NCBI RefSeq assembly: GCF_001476895.1
Contig: NZ_LDTB01000016.1
Coordinates: forward strand, 1-44,832
Direction: 5' to 3'
Origin: Sphingomonas endophytica
Lineage (GTDB): Bacteria; Pseudomonadota; Alphaproteobacteria; Sphingomonadales; Sphingomonadaceae
Length of the DNA stretch: 44,832 bases
In this document: in pieces, positions 8,059 to 15,836 of the stretch
Position numbering within the stretch: position 1 is the first letter of the stretch
Layout of the letters: each line of letters begins with the position of its first letter
Notes under the pieces: generated by a model
What the model saw: the letters and a program-made list of their open reading frames with translations, nothing else
The model's database searches: none
Told to the model about the DNA's origin: nothing
Made by a program: the position numbers and the translations under genes

Positions 8059-8585
8059 CCGAACGGCGGCTGCTCATCATCGAGGATGACGAGGTGTTCG
8101 CGCGCACGCTGGCGCGCTCGTTCGAGCGGCGCGGCTATCAGGTCCGCGCGATCACCGATCCCGACGATCTCGACGAAAGCGTCGCGACGCTCCGGCCCGA
8201 TCATGCGGTGGTCGACCTGCGGCTCGGCAACGCCTCCGGCCTGACGTGCGTCGCGCGGCTCCATGCGCTCGATCCCTTGATGCGGATCGTCGTGCTGACC
8301 GGCTTCGCCAGCATCGCGACCGCCGTGGAGGCGGTAAAGCTGGGGGCGACCAACTATCTGTCGAAGCCCGCCAATTCCGACGATATCGAGGCCGCGTTCC
8401 AGGCGAGCGGGGAGGGTGACGCCAGCGTCGAGCTGGTCGCCTCGCCCACCTCGCTGCGCACGCTGGAGTGGGAGCATATCCACCAGACGCTGGCCGATTG
8501 CGGCTTCAACGTGTCGGAGGCCGCGCGCCGGCTGGGGATGCACCGCAGAACGCTGGCGCGGAAGCTGGGCAAGCGGCATCTCTAA
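8055..8585 (+). CDS. regA: Response regulator, RegA/PrrA/ActR family
   Basis: The 176-residue product has a receiver domain (acidic pair Glu10-Asp11-Asp12, phospho-acceptor Asp54 in VVDLRL, LTGFAS, SKPA) and a short Fis-type helix-turn-helix, EAARRLGMHRRTLARKL, at the C-terminus. That combination and length are diagnostic of RegA, the global redox regulator of respiration, and in other alphaproteobacteria also of photosynthesis and nitrogen or carbon fixation. The ATG overlaps the regB stop, so both proteins are made from one transcript. The stop is followed 5 bases later by a repeat element that fills the gap to the convergent gene. Confidence 0.94.
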   Translation: MTERRLLIIEDDEVFARTLARSFERRGYQVRAITDPDDLDESVATLRPDHAVVDLRLGNASGLTCVARLHALDPLMRIVVLTGFASIATAVEAVKLGATNYLSKPANSDDIEAAFQASGEGDASVELVASPTSLRTLEWEHIHQTLADCGFNVSEAARRLGMHRRTLARKLGKRHL

Positions 8586-8589
8586 CGCG

Positions 8590-8724
8590 CCGTCGCCCCT
8601 GCGCAGGCAGGGGCCCATGGCTGTCGAATGGTGTGGTCGGCGTGACATACGAACTATCGGTCATGTGTCGGGTGTAGGAACTTGACGATGCAGACATAGG
8701 CCCCTGCCTTCGCAGGGGCGACGG
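8590..8724. repeat. Paired inverted repeat (GTCGCCCCTGCG family)
   Basis: CGTCGCCCCTGCGCAGGCAG and following bases (8590-8617) are matched by the inverted arm ending in GGGGCGACGG at 8724; each arm is itself hairpin-forming. The unit fills nearly the whole gap between the convergent regA and glutaredoxin-MauE genes. It may act as a bidirectional terminator. Its arm sequence differs from the 6494 family, so it is a separate subfamily. Confidence 0.75.
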
Positions 8725-9468
8725 TTATGCGAACGCCATCCACACCGCCATCGCCACCATCATCACATTCTCGGTCAGCGACACGAACCCCAGCGGCACG
8801 CGTGTCGCGCCGCCGACGCAGGCGCATTTCAGCTCGCGCCGGTCGATATACACCGCCTTCACCACCGACACCGCGCCGACCCCGCCGATGAACAGCGCGA
8901 TCGGCACCGACAGCCAGTCCGCGCGATGCGCCACCATCAGCACCCCCGCCAGCCCCTCGGCGAACGGATAGACCGTGCCGTAGCGCACCCAGCGTTTCGC
9001 CAGCAGATCGTAGTTGAGAAACATCGTCGAGAAGGTCTCGACATCCTGCAGCTTCAGCAGCGCGAGCACGCACATGCTGAACGCGACGAACCACTCGCCC
9101 GCTCGGATCGTCAGCGGGGTGCCGAACGCGGCGGTGCTGGCGGCCAGCGCCATCAGCGCGGTCATCGCGAACACCGCGACCACCGGGCGGTAGCTGGTCT
9201 CGCCGGGCGCGGGGACGTGGATGCCGAAGAAGCGGCGCAGGTCGTCGTAGCCGCCGACCCGCTCGCCCGCGATGAAGGTCTGCGGCGTGGTCTTCACGCC
9301 ATGTTCGGACTTGAAGGCGTCGGTGTCCTCGCGGGTTCGCAACCAGCGATCGTCGACCGTATAGCCGCGTCGCTCCAGCAGATCCTTCGCCTTCAGGCCA
9401 TAGGGGCAGGTGTGCGACGGCATCACCATCCGGTAGAGCGTGGCGGGTTGCGGGGCGGAGCTGGTCAT
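8725..9468 (-). CDS. Glutaredoxin-MauE/DoxX-like membrane fusion protein
   Basis: The 247-residue product joins two domains. Residues about 10-80 form a glutaredoxin fold with the active site CPYG (Cys21, a monothiol form of CPYC), a cis-Pro loop TTPQTF and GGYDDL. From about residue 95 there are four helices of the MauE/DoxX-like redox membrane family, ending with a CAC motif (KCACVGG). MauE-type proteins work in disulfide handling for exported proteins. A thiol relay across the membrane, from the cytosolic glutaredoxin to the CxC, is a plausible inference, but the substrate is unknown. It is convergent with regA and probably transcribed alone. Confidence 0.82.
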   Translation of the reverse strand: MTSSAPQPATLYRMVMPSHTCPYGLKAKDLLERRGYTVDDRWLRTREDTDAFKSEHGVKTTPQTFIAGERVGGYDDLRRFFGIHVPAPGETSYRPVVAVFAMTALMALAASTAAFGTPLTIRAGEWFVAFSMCVLALLKLQDVETFSTMFLNYDLLAKRWVRYGTVYPFAEGLAGVLMVAHRADWLSVPIALFIGGVGAVSVVKAVYIDRRELKCACVGGATRVPLGFVSLTENVMMVAMAVWMAFA

Positions 9469-9528
9469 CGCGGCAAGATAAGCGATCCGTGCGTCATTGC
9501 GAGCGCCCCGACGCCCCGACGACCCCGT

Positions 9529-10536
9529 TCAGCGCGCCAGGATGCGGCGATAGAGCGCGATATAGTCGTCCGCCATCCGCGCCACGCTGAACCGCTCCGC
9601 GACCGCGCGGCGGCAGGCGGCGCGATCGATCTCGCCGACGCGTTCGATCGCCTTCACCGCCTCCGCCGGCGTGTCGACCAGGAAGCCGGTCACGCCATGC
9701 TCGATCAGTTCGGGCATCGATCCGCGCCGCGTCGCGATCACCGGCGTCCCGCACGCCATGGCCTCGATCACCGACAGCCCGAACGGCTCGTCGAAGTTGA
9801 TGAGGTGGAGCAGCGCCCGCGCGCCGCCCAATGCCCTGACCCGTGCCTCGCCGCCCACCGCTCCGTGATAGCGGATGCTGGCGTCCAGTTCCGGGGCGAC
9901 CGCGCGATCGTGATAGCCCTGGTCCTGCACGATCCCGTACAGGTCGAGCGCCCCGCCGGAGGCCCGCGCGGCGGCGATCGCTTCCGCCGCGCCCTTGTCG
10001 GGGTGGAGCCGCCCGAAGAACAGCAGGTCGTCGCTCCCTTTCGCATCCAGCGGGAAGTCGTCGAGCGGGATGCCGTGGTGGATCGTCGCGGCATAGCGCA
10101 GCTCGGGATGCCGGTCCGCATCGCTGATCGCGACATAATGCACGCGGTCCTGATAGGGGGCGTACATCGGCAGGATGCGATCCGACGAGAAGCCGTGGAT
10201 CGTCGTCACCATCGGCGTGTCGACCAGCGGTGCGAACGCGTGGGCGGGGAAGTCCGCCTGATTGTGGATGATGTCGAAGCGGTCGGCTTGCGCGAAGACA
10301 TGGCTGAGATGGCGGTACTCCCAAACCTTCGCGTCGATCGATGGGTCTTCGGAATAGGGCGCGGGGACGACGCCATCGAGCGTGGCGCTGGTCAGGCTGT
10401 CGAGGGTGGCGAACAGCGTCACGTCGACGCCGCGCTCGACCAGCGCCTCGGTGATGAGGTGCGTGACCAGCTCCCAAGGCCCGTAATGGCGCGGCGGCGT
10501 GCGCCAGGCGATCGGCGCGAGCATGGCGATCTTCAT
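9529..10536 (-). CDS. Glycosyltransferase family 4
   Basis: This 335-residue cytosolic protein has the two Rossmann-like halves of GT-B enzymes. The N-terminal half begins MKIAMLAPIAWRTPPRHYGP, with a glycine-rich acceptor loop shortly after. The C-terminal half has the GT4 motif EPFGLSVIEAMACGTPVIA (the E-x7-E pair that binds the nucleotide sugar) and FGRLHPDKG. Such retaining enzymes add sugars to lipids, glycans or osmolytes; donor and acceptor are not readable. GAGGA lies about 9 bases before the ATG. A REP-like element separates it from the upstream alpha-glucosidase gene on the same strand. A shared sugar-related role is possible but not shown. Confidence 0.85.
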   Translation of the reverse strand: MKIAMLAPIAWRTPPRHYGPWELVTHLITEALVERGVDVTLFATLDSLTSATLDGVVPAPYSEDPSIDAKVWEYRHLSHVFAQADRFDIIHNQADFPAHAFAPLVDTPMVTTIHGFSSDRILPMYAPYQDRVHYVAISDADRHPELRYAATIHHGIPLDDFPLDAKGSDDLLFFGRLHPDKGAAEAIAAARASGGALDLYGIVQDQGYHDRAVAPELDASIRYHGAVGGEARVRALGGARALLHLINFDEPFGLSVIEAMACGTPVIATRRGSMPELIEHGVTGFLVDTPAEAVKAIERVGEIDRAACRRAVAERFSVARMADDYIALYRRILAR

Positions 10537-10566
10537 GACGGGTGGTCCTCGTTACTTTACCGTGCT

Positions 10567-10659
10567 TGTCACCCCGGCGAAGGCCGGGGTCCAGTTGGGG
10601 GACGTTTCCGCATCGAACACGCCGCTCGCCACTGGACCCCGGCCTCCGCCGGGGTGACG
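10567..10659. repeat. Paired REP-like inverted repeat (GTCACCCCGGCG family)
   Basis: The left arm, GTCACCCCGGCGAAGGCCGG from 10568, and the inverted right arm ending GCCGGGGTGACGG (to about 10660) flank a spacer of about 45 bases. It lies between the glycosyltransferase start and the alpha-glucosidase stop, abutting the latter, and could act as the terminator of the alpha-glucosidase transcript. Confidence 0.8.
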
Positions 10660-10660
10660 G

Positions 10661-12226
10661 CTAATGGGTGATGATGCCTTCGTTGGCACGCAGTACGTCG
10701 CTCGTTGCCGCGTCAAGCGTCGACAGCAACGCCTCCCCCACAAACGGCATCGGTCGCTCCCAATCTGTCAGGTTCAGCGCCACCCGCACCACCGCGTCGC
10801 CATCCCGCCGCTCATAGGCGAGCACCCCGTCCGCCGCCTCCAGCAGCCGGAAGTCGCCGACCGCCAGCGCTGGATGCGCGCGGCGCAGCGCCAGCAGCCG
10901 GCGATACAGCGCCAGCATCGAGCCCGGGTCGTTCTCCTGCGCCGCGACGTTGCGCGTCGGCCAGTCGGGGTTGAGCGGCAGCCACGGCTCGACGGTCGAG
11001 AAGCCCGCGTGCGGCGACGCATCCCATGGCATCGGTGTCCGCGACCGGTCGCGGCCGATCCCGATCCCCGGCTGGCGCAGTTCCTGCGGATCACGGACCC
11101 GATCGGGCGGGATGTCAACCTGTCCGATGCCGAGCTCGTCGCCCTGATACAGTGTCGGCGTGCCGCGCAGCGTCAGCAGCAGCATCGCCGCGACCCGCGC
11201 CTGCGCCTCGCCGATCCGCGCAGCGATGCGCGGGGCATCGTGGCTGCCGATCACCCAGTTCGGCCAGCCGTATGGCGGCAGGCTCGCCTCATAGGCCGCG
11301 ATCATGGCGCGCAGCGTGGCGGCATCCCACGCATTCTCGATCAACTGGAAGTTGAAGGGCAGATGCACCTGTGGGCGTTCGGGGGTGCCGTACCAGCGGG
11401 CGTGGCGATCGTTGGGCAGGAAGATCTCGCCGATCAGCACGCGCCCTCCATAGCTGTCCGCCAATGCGCGCATCCCGGCGGCGATGGCGTGCGCCTCGGG
11501 CTGGTCGGTCGAATGACGCTGGATCAGCCGGTCGCGCTCGGTGATGCCCGGTCGCCAATAGGGGTTGGGCGGGTTGTCCGGCAGACCCTCCGCTTTCACG
11601 ATATGCCACAGCACGTCGATGCGGAAGCCGTCGACGCCGCGATCGAACCAGAAGCGCATGACGTCGAGCATCGCGGCCTTCAGGTCCGGATTGCGCCAGT
11701 TGAGGTCGGGCTGCTGCTTCAGGAAGGCGTGGAGATAATATTGGCCGCTGGCGGCGTCATACTCCCACGCCGATCCGCCGAAGTCGCTGATCCAGTTGTT
11801 GGGCGGCCCGCCATCGGGGCCGGGATCGCGCCAGATGTACCAGTCGCGCTTCGGACTGTCGCGACCCGACCGGCTGTCCACGAACCACGGATGCTGGTCG
11901 GAGGAGTGGTTCGGGACGAAATCGAGCAGCAGCTTCAGCCCGCGCGCATGGACCGCGGCCAGCAGCCGGTCGAACGCGTCAAGGTCGCCGAACACCGGCT
12001 CCACCCCGCAATAATCGGCGACGTCATAGCCGAAGTCGGCCATCGGCGACGGGAAGATCGGTGAGAGCCAGATCGCGTCGACGCCCAGCGCGGCGACATG
12101 ATCGAGCCGCCGTTCGATTCCGGCGAGATCGCCCACCCCGTCGCCGTCGCTGTCCTGAAACGAGCGTGGATAGATCTGATAGACGGTGCCGCTTTCCCAC
12201 CACGGATGATCGTTTCGGTTGCTCAT
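10661..12226 (-). CDS. Alpha-glucosidase, glycoside hydrolase family 13
   Basis: The 521-residue enzyme hydrolyses alpha-glucosidic bonds of malto-oligosaccharides or sucrose-like sugars. It begins WWESGTVYQIYPRSFQDSDG, the hallmark start of the oligo-1,6-glucosidase/alpha-glucosidase group. It has LLLDFVPNHSSDQHPWF, the nucleophile Asp204 in DGFRIDVL, the acid/base Glu267 in LIGEIF and the transition-state Asp330 in GSHDAPR. No signal peptide is seen, so it is cytosolic. The ATG at 12226 is preferred to a GTG two codons earlier. A promoter whose spacer contains a palindromic operator lies about 100 bases upstream. GH13 genes of this type are commonly sugar-induced through LacI-type repressors, but no repressor gene is in the window. 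Confidence 0.9.
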   Translation of the reverse strand: MSNRNDHPWWESGTVYQIYPRSFQDSDGDGVGDLAGIERRLDHVAALGVDAIWLSPIFPSPMADFGYDVADYCGVEPVFGDLDAFDRLLAAVHARGLKLLLDFVPNHSSDQHPWFVDSRSGRDSPKRDWYIWRDPGPDGGPPNNWISDFGGSAWEYDAASGQYYLHAFLKQQPDLNWRNPDLKAAMLDVMRFWFDRGVDGFRIDVLWHIVKAEGLPDNPPNPYWRPGITERDRLIQRHSTDQPEAHAIAAGMRALADSYGGRVLIGEIFLPNDRHARWYGTPERPQVHLPFNFQLIENAWDAATLRAMIAAYEASLPPYGWPNWVIGSHDAPRIAARIGEAQARVAAMLLLTLRGTPTLYQGDELGIGQVDIPPDRVRDPQELRQPGIGIGRDRSRTPMPWDASPHAGFSTVEPWLPLNPDWPTRNVAAQENDPGSMLALYRRLLALRRAHPALAVGDFRLLEAADGVLAYERRDGDAVVRVALNLTDWERPMPFVGEALLSTLDAATSDVLRANEGIITH

Positions 12227-12324
12227 CGGCACGGTAACGGTGGCGGGGGCGATGCGATCCCTTCTGGCCCTCCCCTTCGTCCTTCTTGCGAAGAACCGCG
12301 CGTCTGGATGCCGGCAGGCGTAGC

Positions 12325-12353
12325 AACATAACGTAACCGTTACGAAGGAACAA
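12325..12353 (-). promoter_or_regulatory. Alpha-glucosidase promoter with embedded palindromic operator
   Basis: On the minus strand, TTGTTC (12353-12348) and TATGTT (12330-12325) form -35 and -10 boxes with a 17-base spacer. The perfect palindrome CGTAAC-G-GTTACG (12344-12332) lies inside the spacer. That geometry is typical of a repressor blocking RNA polymerase, and the CG-centred palindrome is LacI-family-like. The 5' leader would be about 90 bases. Confidence 0.65.
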
Positions 12354-12465
12354 AGCGACCGCGCCGGACCTTTGCTGCAGGTTAGGGCAGGGGGCGGTTA
12401 TTTTCGGGTCGGGGCGGCAATCGGCGTTCAATACATTCGGGACGGAGGCCGCATGGCTGGCCGGG

Positions 12466-13314
12466 TTGACCGGATGGATGGTGCTGGGCGCCGTGGTGAT
12501 CGCGGCGGGCGTCGGCACGCTCATGTTCATGGCGCAGCGCAGCCGCGAGGATGCGCTGACGCACCGGCAGGGAATGCGCCTGGTGTTGTGGGCGGGCGGC
12601 GTGGTGCCGACCGTCGTGCTGCTGACGCTGCTGATCGCCACCTTGCCCGCGATGCGCCCGATCAAGGTGCAGCCGGGCGACCTGCGCGTCACCGTCACCG
12701 GGGAGCAATTCTGGTGGCGCGTCCGCTATCAGCCGCCCGGCCAGCCCGCGATCGACGATTCCAACGAACTCCGCATACCGGTCGGGCGCGACGTCGAACT
12801 GCTGCTGGAGGCGGGCGACGTCCTCCACAGCTTCTGGGTGCCGGGGCTGGCCGGCAAGGTCGACATGGTGCCGGGGCGCACCAACCGGCTGGTCGTCCAT
12901 GCCACGCGCGCCGGACGCTTTCGCGGGCAGTGCGCGGAATTCTGCGGGTTGAGCCACGCGCTGATGGCGTTCGAGGTCGTCGCCATGGAGCCGGCCGCGT
13001 TCGACGCCTGGCTGGCGTCGCGGCGCACGCCCGCGTTTCGCGGCGGTGAGGGCGCCCGGCTGTTCACCGCCAACGGCTGCGGCGGCTGCCACGGGGTGGC
13101 GGGGGTGGCGAATGGCACGATCGGGCCGGACCTGACGCATCTCGGCAGCCGGCCGTCGCTGGGCGCGGGGATGCAGAAGCTGACGCACGCCCATCTCGTG
13201 CGCTTCATCCGCAACGCACCGCAGGTGAAACCCGGCGCGCGGATGCCCGCATACCCGCAAATGACCGAAACGGATGCCGCGACGATCGCGCGCTGGCTGG
13301 AGCAACGTCGATGA
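12466..13314 (+). CDS. coxB: Cytochrome c oxidase subunit II with fused cytochrome c domain (caa3-like)
   Basis: This subunit takes electrons from cytochrome c. A C-terminal helix leads to a cupredoxin domain with the CuA site CAEFCGLSHALM, followed by a cytochrome c domain with CGGCH and a distal Met (ARMPAYP). The start is problematic. No ATG or GTG exists in frame; TTG at 12466 is the first standard start and is used here. The frame stays open back to about 12337, and the upstream residues include GRQSAFNTFGTEAAW, which resembles the conserved QSALDPAGPQA start of this family. The real protein is therefore probably longer. A GGAGG-N4-ATG at 12444-12455 points to another frame. It overlaps the next gene by 4 bases. 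Confidence 0.88.
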   Translation: MTGWMVLGAVVIAAGVGTLMFMAQRSREDALTHRQGMRLVLWAGGVVPTVVLLTLLIATLPAMRPIKVQPGDLRVTVTGEQFWWRVRYQPPGQPAIDDSNELRIPVGRDVELLLEAGDVLHSFWVPGLAGKVDMVPGRTNRLVVHATRAGRFRGQCAEFCGLSHALMAFEVVAMEPAAFDAWLASRRTPAFRGGEGARLFTANGCGGCHGVAGVANGTIGPDLTHLGSRPSLGAGMQKLTHAHLVRFIRNAPQVKPGARMPAYPQMTETDAATIARWLEQRR

Positions 13315-15836
13315 GCCTCCACGCGCAGGACGACCCCGCGCTTCGCGCCGCGCAGGAAGAACGGCTGCGCGCGGTGTGGAAGCCGCCGCAGGGCTTCTTC
13401 TTCCGCTGGACGGATACCAACAACAACCGTGTCGGCGTGTGGTACACGCTGACCGCGTTCGGCTTCATGCTGTTCGCGGGCGTGCTGGCGATGATCATTC
13501 GCGCGCAGCTCGCCGTTCCGAACAACGACATCGTCAGCCCTGCGACCTTCAACCAGCTGTTCACGCTGCACGGGTCGATGATGATGTTCCTGTTCGCGGT
13601 GCCGATGTTCGAGGCGGTCTCGATCATCCTGCTGCCGCAATTGCTGGGTGCGCGCGACCTGCCGTTCCCGCGCCTGTCCGCGTTCGGTTACTGGAGCTTC
13701 CTGATCGGCGGCGTGTTCGTCTCCGGCTCGATCTTCTTCAACGTCGCGCCCGATGGCGGCTGGTTCATGTATCCGCCGTTCACGACCCGCACCGACCTGT
13801 CGGGGCTGGGGGCGGACATCTGGATGCTGGGGCTCAGCTTCATCGAGGTGTCGTCGGTGGCCGCCGCCGTCGAGCTGATCGTCGGCGTCCTCAAATGCCG
13901 TCCGCCGGGAATGCGGCTGAACCTGATGCCGCTCTACGCTTGGTACATCCTGGTCGTGGCGGTCATGATCCTGTTCGCCTTCCCGCCGCTGATCGCCGGG
14001 GACATATTGTTCGAGATGGAGCGGCTGCTCGGCTGGCCGTTCTTCGACGCGGCCAAGGGCGGCGACGCGATCCTGTGGCAGCACCTGTTCTGGATCTTCG
14101 GCCACCCGGAGGTCTATATCGTCTTCCTGCCGTCGATAGCGCTGTTCGCGATGATCGTGCCGACCTTCGCGCAGCGGCATCTGCTCGGCTATCCGTGGAT
14201 CGTGCTGGCGGCGGTGGGGACGGCGTTCCTGTCGTTCGGGCTGTGGGTCCACCACATGTTCACGACCGGGCTGCCGAAAATCAGCCTGGCGTTCTTCTCG
14301 GCCGCCTCCGAAGCGGTGGCGATCCCGACCGGGATCCAGATCTTCGCGTTCATTGCGACTTTGTGGGCGGGGCGCGTCATATGGTCGACGCCGCTGCTCT
14401 ACGCGACCGGATCGATCGCGATCTTCGTCATCGGCGGGCTGACCGGCGTGATGGTGGCGATCGCGCCGTTCGACTGGCAGGCGCACGACACCTATTTCAT
14501 CGTCGCGCACCTGCATTACGTCCTGATCGGCGGGACGCTGATCCCGTTGTTCGGCGGGCTGTATTATTACTGGCCGTTGATCACCGGCAAGAAACTGTCC
14601 GACCGGCTTGGCCGCACCGCTTTCTGGTTCCTGTTCGCGGGTGCGAACCTGACCTTCTTCCCGATGCATTTCTCCGGCCTGCTGGGGATGCCGCGCCGCG
14701 TCTTCACCTATCCCGAGGAACTGGGGATCGGCGGGCTCAACATGGCCTCGACGATCGGGTCGTGGGTGTTCGCGACCGGCGTGGCGATCGTGTGCGTCGA
14801 TCTGGCGCTCAGCCCGCGCCGCGAGAAGTCGCCCCGCAATCCGTGGAATGCCGGCACCCTCGAATGGCTGGCGCACCCGGATGACGAGGATTGGGGCATC
14901 CGCTCGGTCCCGTTGATCGAGAGCCGCTATCCGATCTGGGACCAGCAGGATTTCGTGAAGAAGGTCGACGAGGGCCGCTTCTTCCTGCCCGATGCCGAGG
15001 AGGGCCGCCGCGAGACCATCATCACCAGCGTGCTGGACGCGCGCCCGGTGCAGGTGATCCGGCTGGGCGGGCCGAGCATCAAGCCGATGCTGACCGCGAT
15101 CGCGCTGGGCAGCGTGTTCATCCTGACCACCTACCACCTCTATTGGGCGGCGCTGGTCGGCGCGGTGGTGACGCTGGCGATGGTGCTGTGGTGGCTGTGG
15201 ACCGGCACCGCGGAAATCCCAGAGAAGGACTGCAAGCCGATCGGCCACGGGCTTGAGATCCCGCTCTATATCTCCGGTTCCTCCGCCCCCGGCTGGTGGG
15301 CGATGTTCATCACGATGATGGCCGATGCGACCGCCTTTTCGGGGCTGGTGTTCGGCTATTACTTCTTCTGGACCCGGCACGAGGATTTCCCGCCGAGCGG
15401 CGCGGGGCTGGACGGGCCGGGGGCGTTCTGGCCGATGGTGGCGCTGGCGGTGTCGCTGGCCGGGTGGCTGATGACGATCGGTGCGCGTGAGACGAACCGG
15501 CGCGGTGCCATTGGCGCGGCGCGCGCGCTGCTGGCGCTGGGCGCGGTCGCGTCGCTGGCGGCGATCGGGGCGGGGCTGGCCGGGCCGTGGCTGTCGGGCC
15601 TCGCGCCCAAGCTGCACGTCTATCCGGCGATCGTCTGGACATTGGTGATCTGGACCACCGCGCATTCGGGAGTCGGCGCCATCATGCAGCTCTACACGCT
15701 GGCGCGGAGCATGGCGGGCAAGATGACGCCGAAATACGACGCCGACGTGCGCAACATCACCGTCTACCAGCATTTCATGGCGCTGACGGCGGTCGTCACC
15801 TACGCCACGATCGGCCTGTTCCCGGGGGCGGCATGA
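13311..15836 (+). CDS. ctaD: Cytochrome c oxidase subunit I fused to subunit III
   Basis: The 841-residue protein carries two oxidase subunits in one chain. Residues about 1-570 are subunit I, with FTLHGSMMMF (heme ligand), FWIFGHPEVYIVFLPS (CuB His, cross-linked Tyr, channel Glu), GLWVHHMFTTG (two CuB histidines) and FIVAHLHYVLIGG (heme ligands). After a roughly 70-residue linker with two further helices, residues about 650-840 resemble subunit III (FITMMADATAFSGLVFGYYFFW). Fused I-III chains are known from some caa3-type oxidases. The ATG overlaps the coxB stop, and the stop overlaps the next ATG (ATGA both times). No heme A synthase gene is nearby. Confidence 0.92.
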   Translation: MSLHAQDDPALRAAQEERLRAVWKPPQGFFFRWTDTNNNRVGVWYTLTAFGFMLFAGVLAMIIRAQLAVPNNDIVSPATFNQLFTLHGSMMMFLFAVPMFEAVSIILLPQLLGARDLPFPRLSAFGYWSFLIGGVFVSGSIFFNVAPDGGWFMYPPFTTRTDLSGLGADIWMLGLSFIEVSSVAAAVELIVGVLKCRPPGMRLNLMPLYAWYILVVAVMILFAFPPLIAGDILFEMERLLGWPFFDAAKGGDAILWQHLFWIFGHPEVYIVFLPSIALFAMIVPTFAQRHLLGYPWIVLAAVGTAFLSFGLWVHHMFTTGLPKISLAFFSAASEAVAIPTGIQIFAFIATLWAGRVIWSTPLLYATGSIAIFVIGGLTGVMVAIAPFDWQAHDTYFIVAHLHYVLIGGTLIPLFGGLYYYWPLITGKKLSDRLGRTAFWFLFAGANLTFFPMHFSGLLGMPRRVFTYPEELGIGGLNMASTIGSWVFATGVAIVCVDLALSPRREKSPRNPWNAGTLEWLAHPDDEDWGIRSVPLIESRYPIWDQQDFVKKVDEGRFFLPDAEEGRRETIITSVLDARPVQVIRLGGPSIKPMLTAIALGSVFILTTYHLYWAALVGAVVTLAMVLWWLWTGTAEIPEKDCKPIGHGLEIPLYISGSSAPGWWAMFITMMADATAFSGLVFGYYFFWTRHEDFPPSGAGLDGPGAFWPMVALAVSLAGWLMTIGARETNRRGAIGAARALLALGAVASLAAIGAGLAGPWLSGLAPKLHVYPAIVWTLVIWTTAHSGVGAIMQLYTLARSMAGKMTPKYDADVRNITVYQHFMALTAVVTYATIGLFPGAA

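Noticed and set aside
12453..13049. ATG with good GGAGG spacing at 12453
   Set aside because: The frame gives an Arg/Gly-rich shadow of coxB. It is kept only as evidence for a possible indel at the coxB start.
12729..15773. 1014-codon minus-strand frame opposite the cox genes
   Set aside because: Antisense shadow of coxB and the fused subunit I-III, with no hydrophobic or domain structure.
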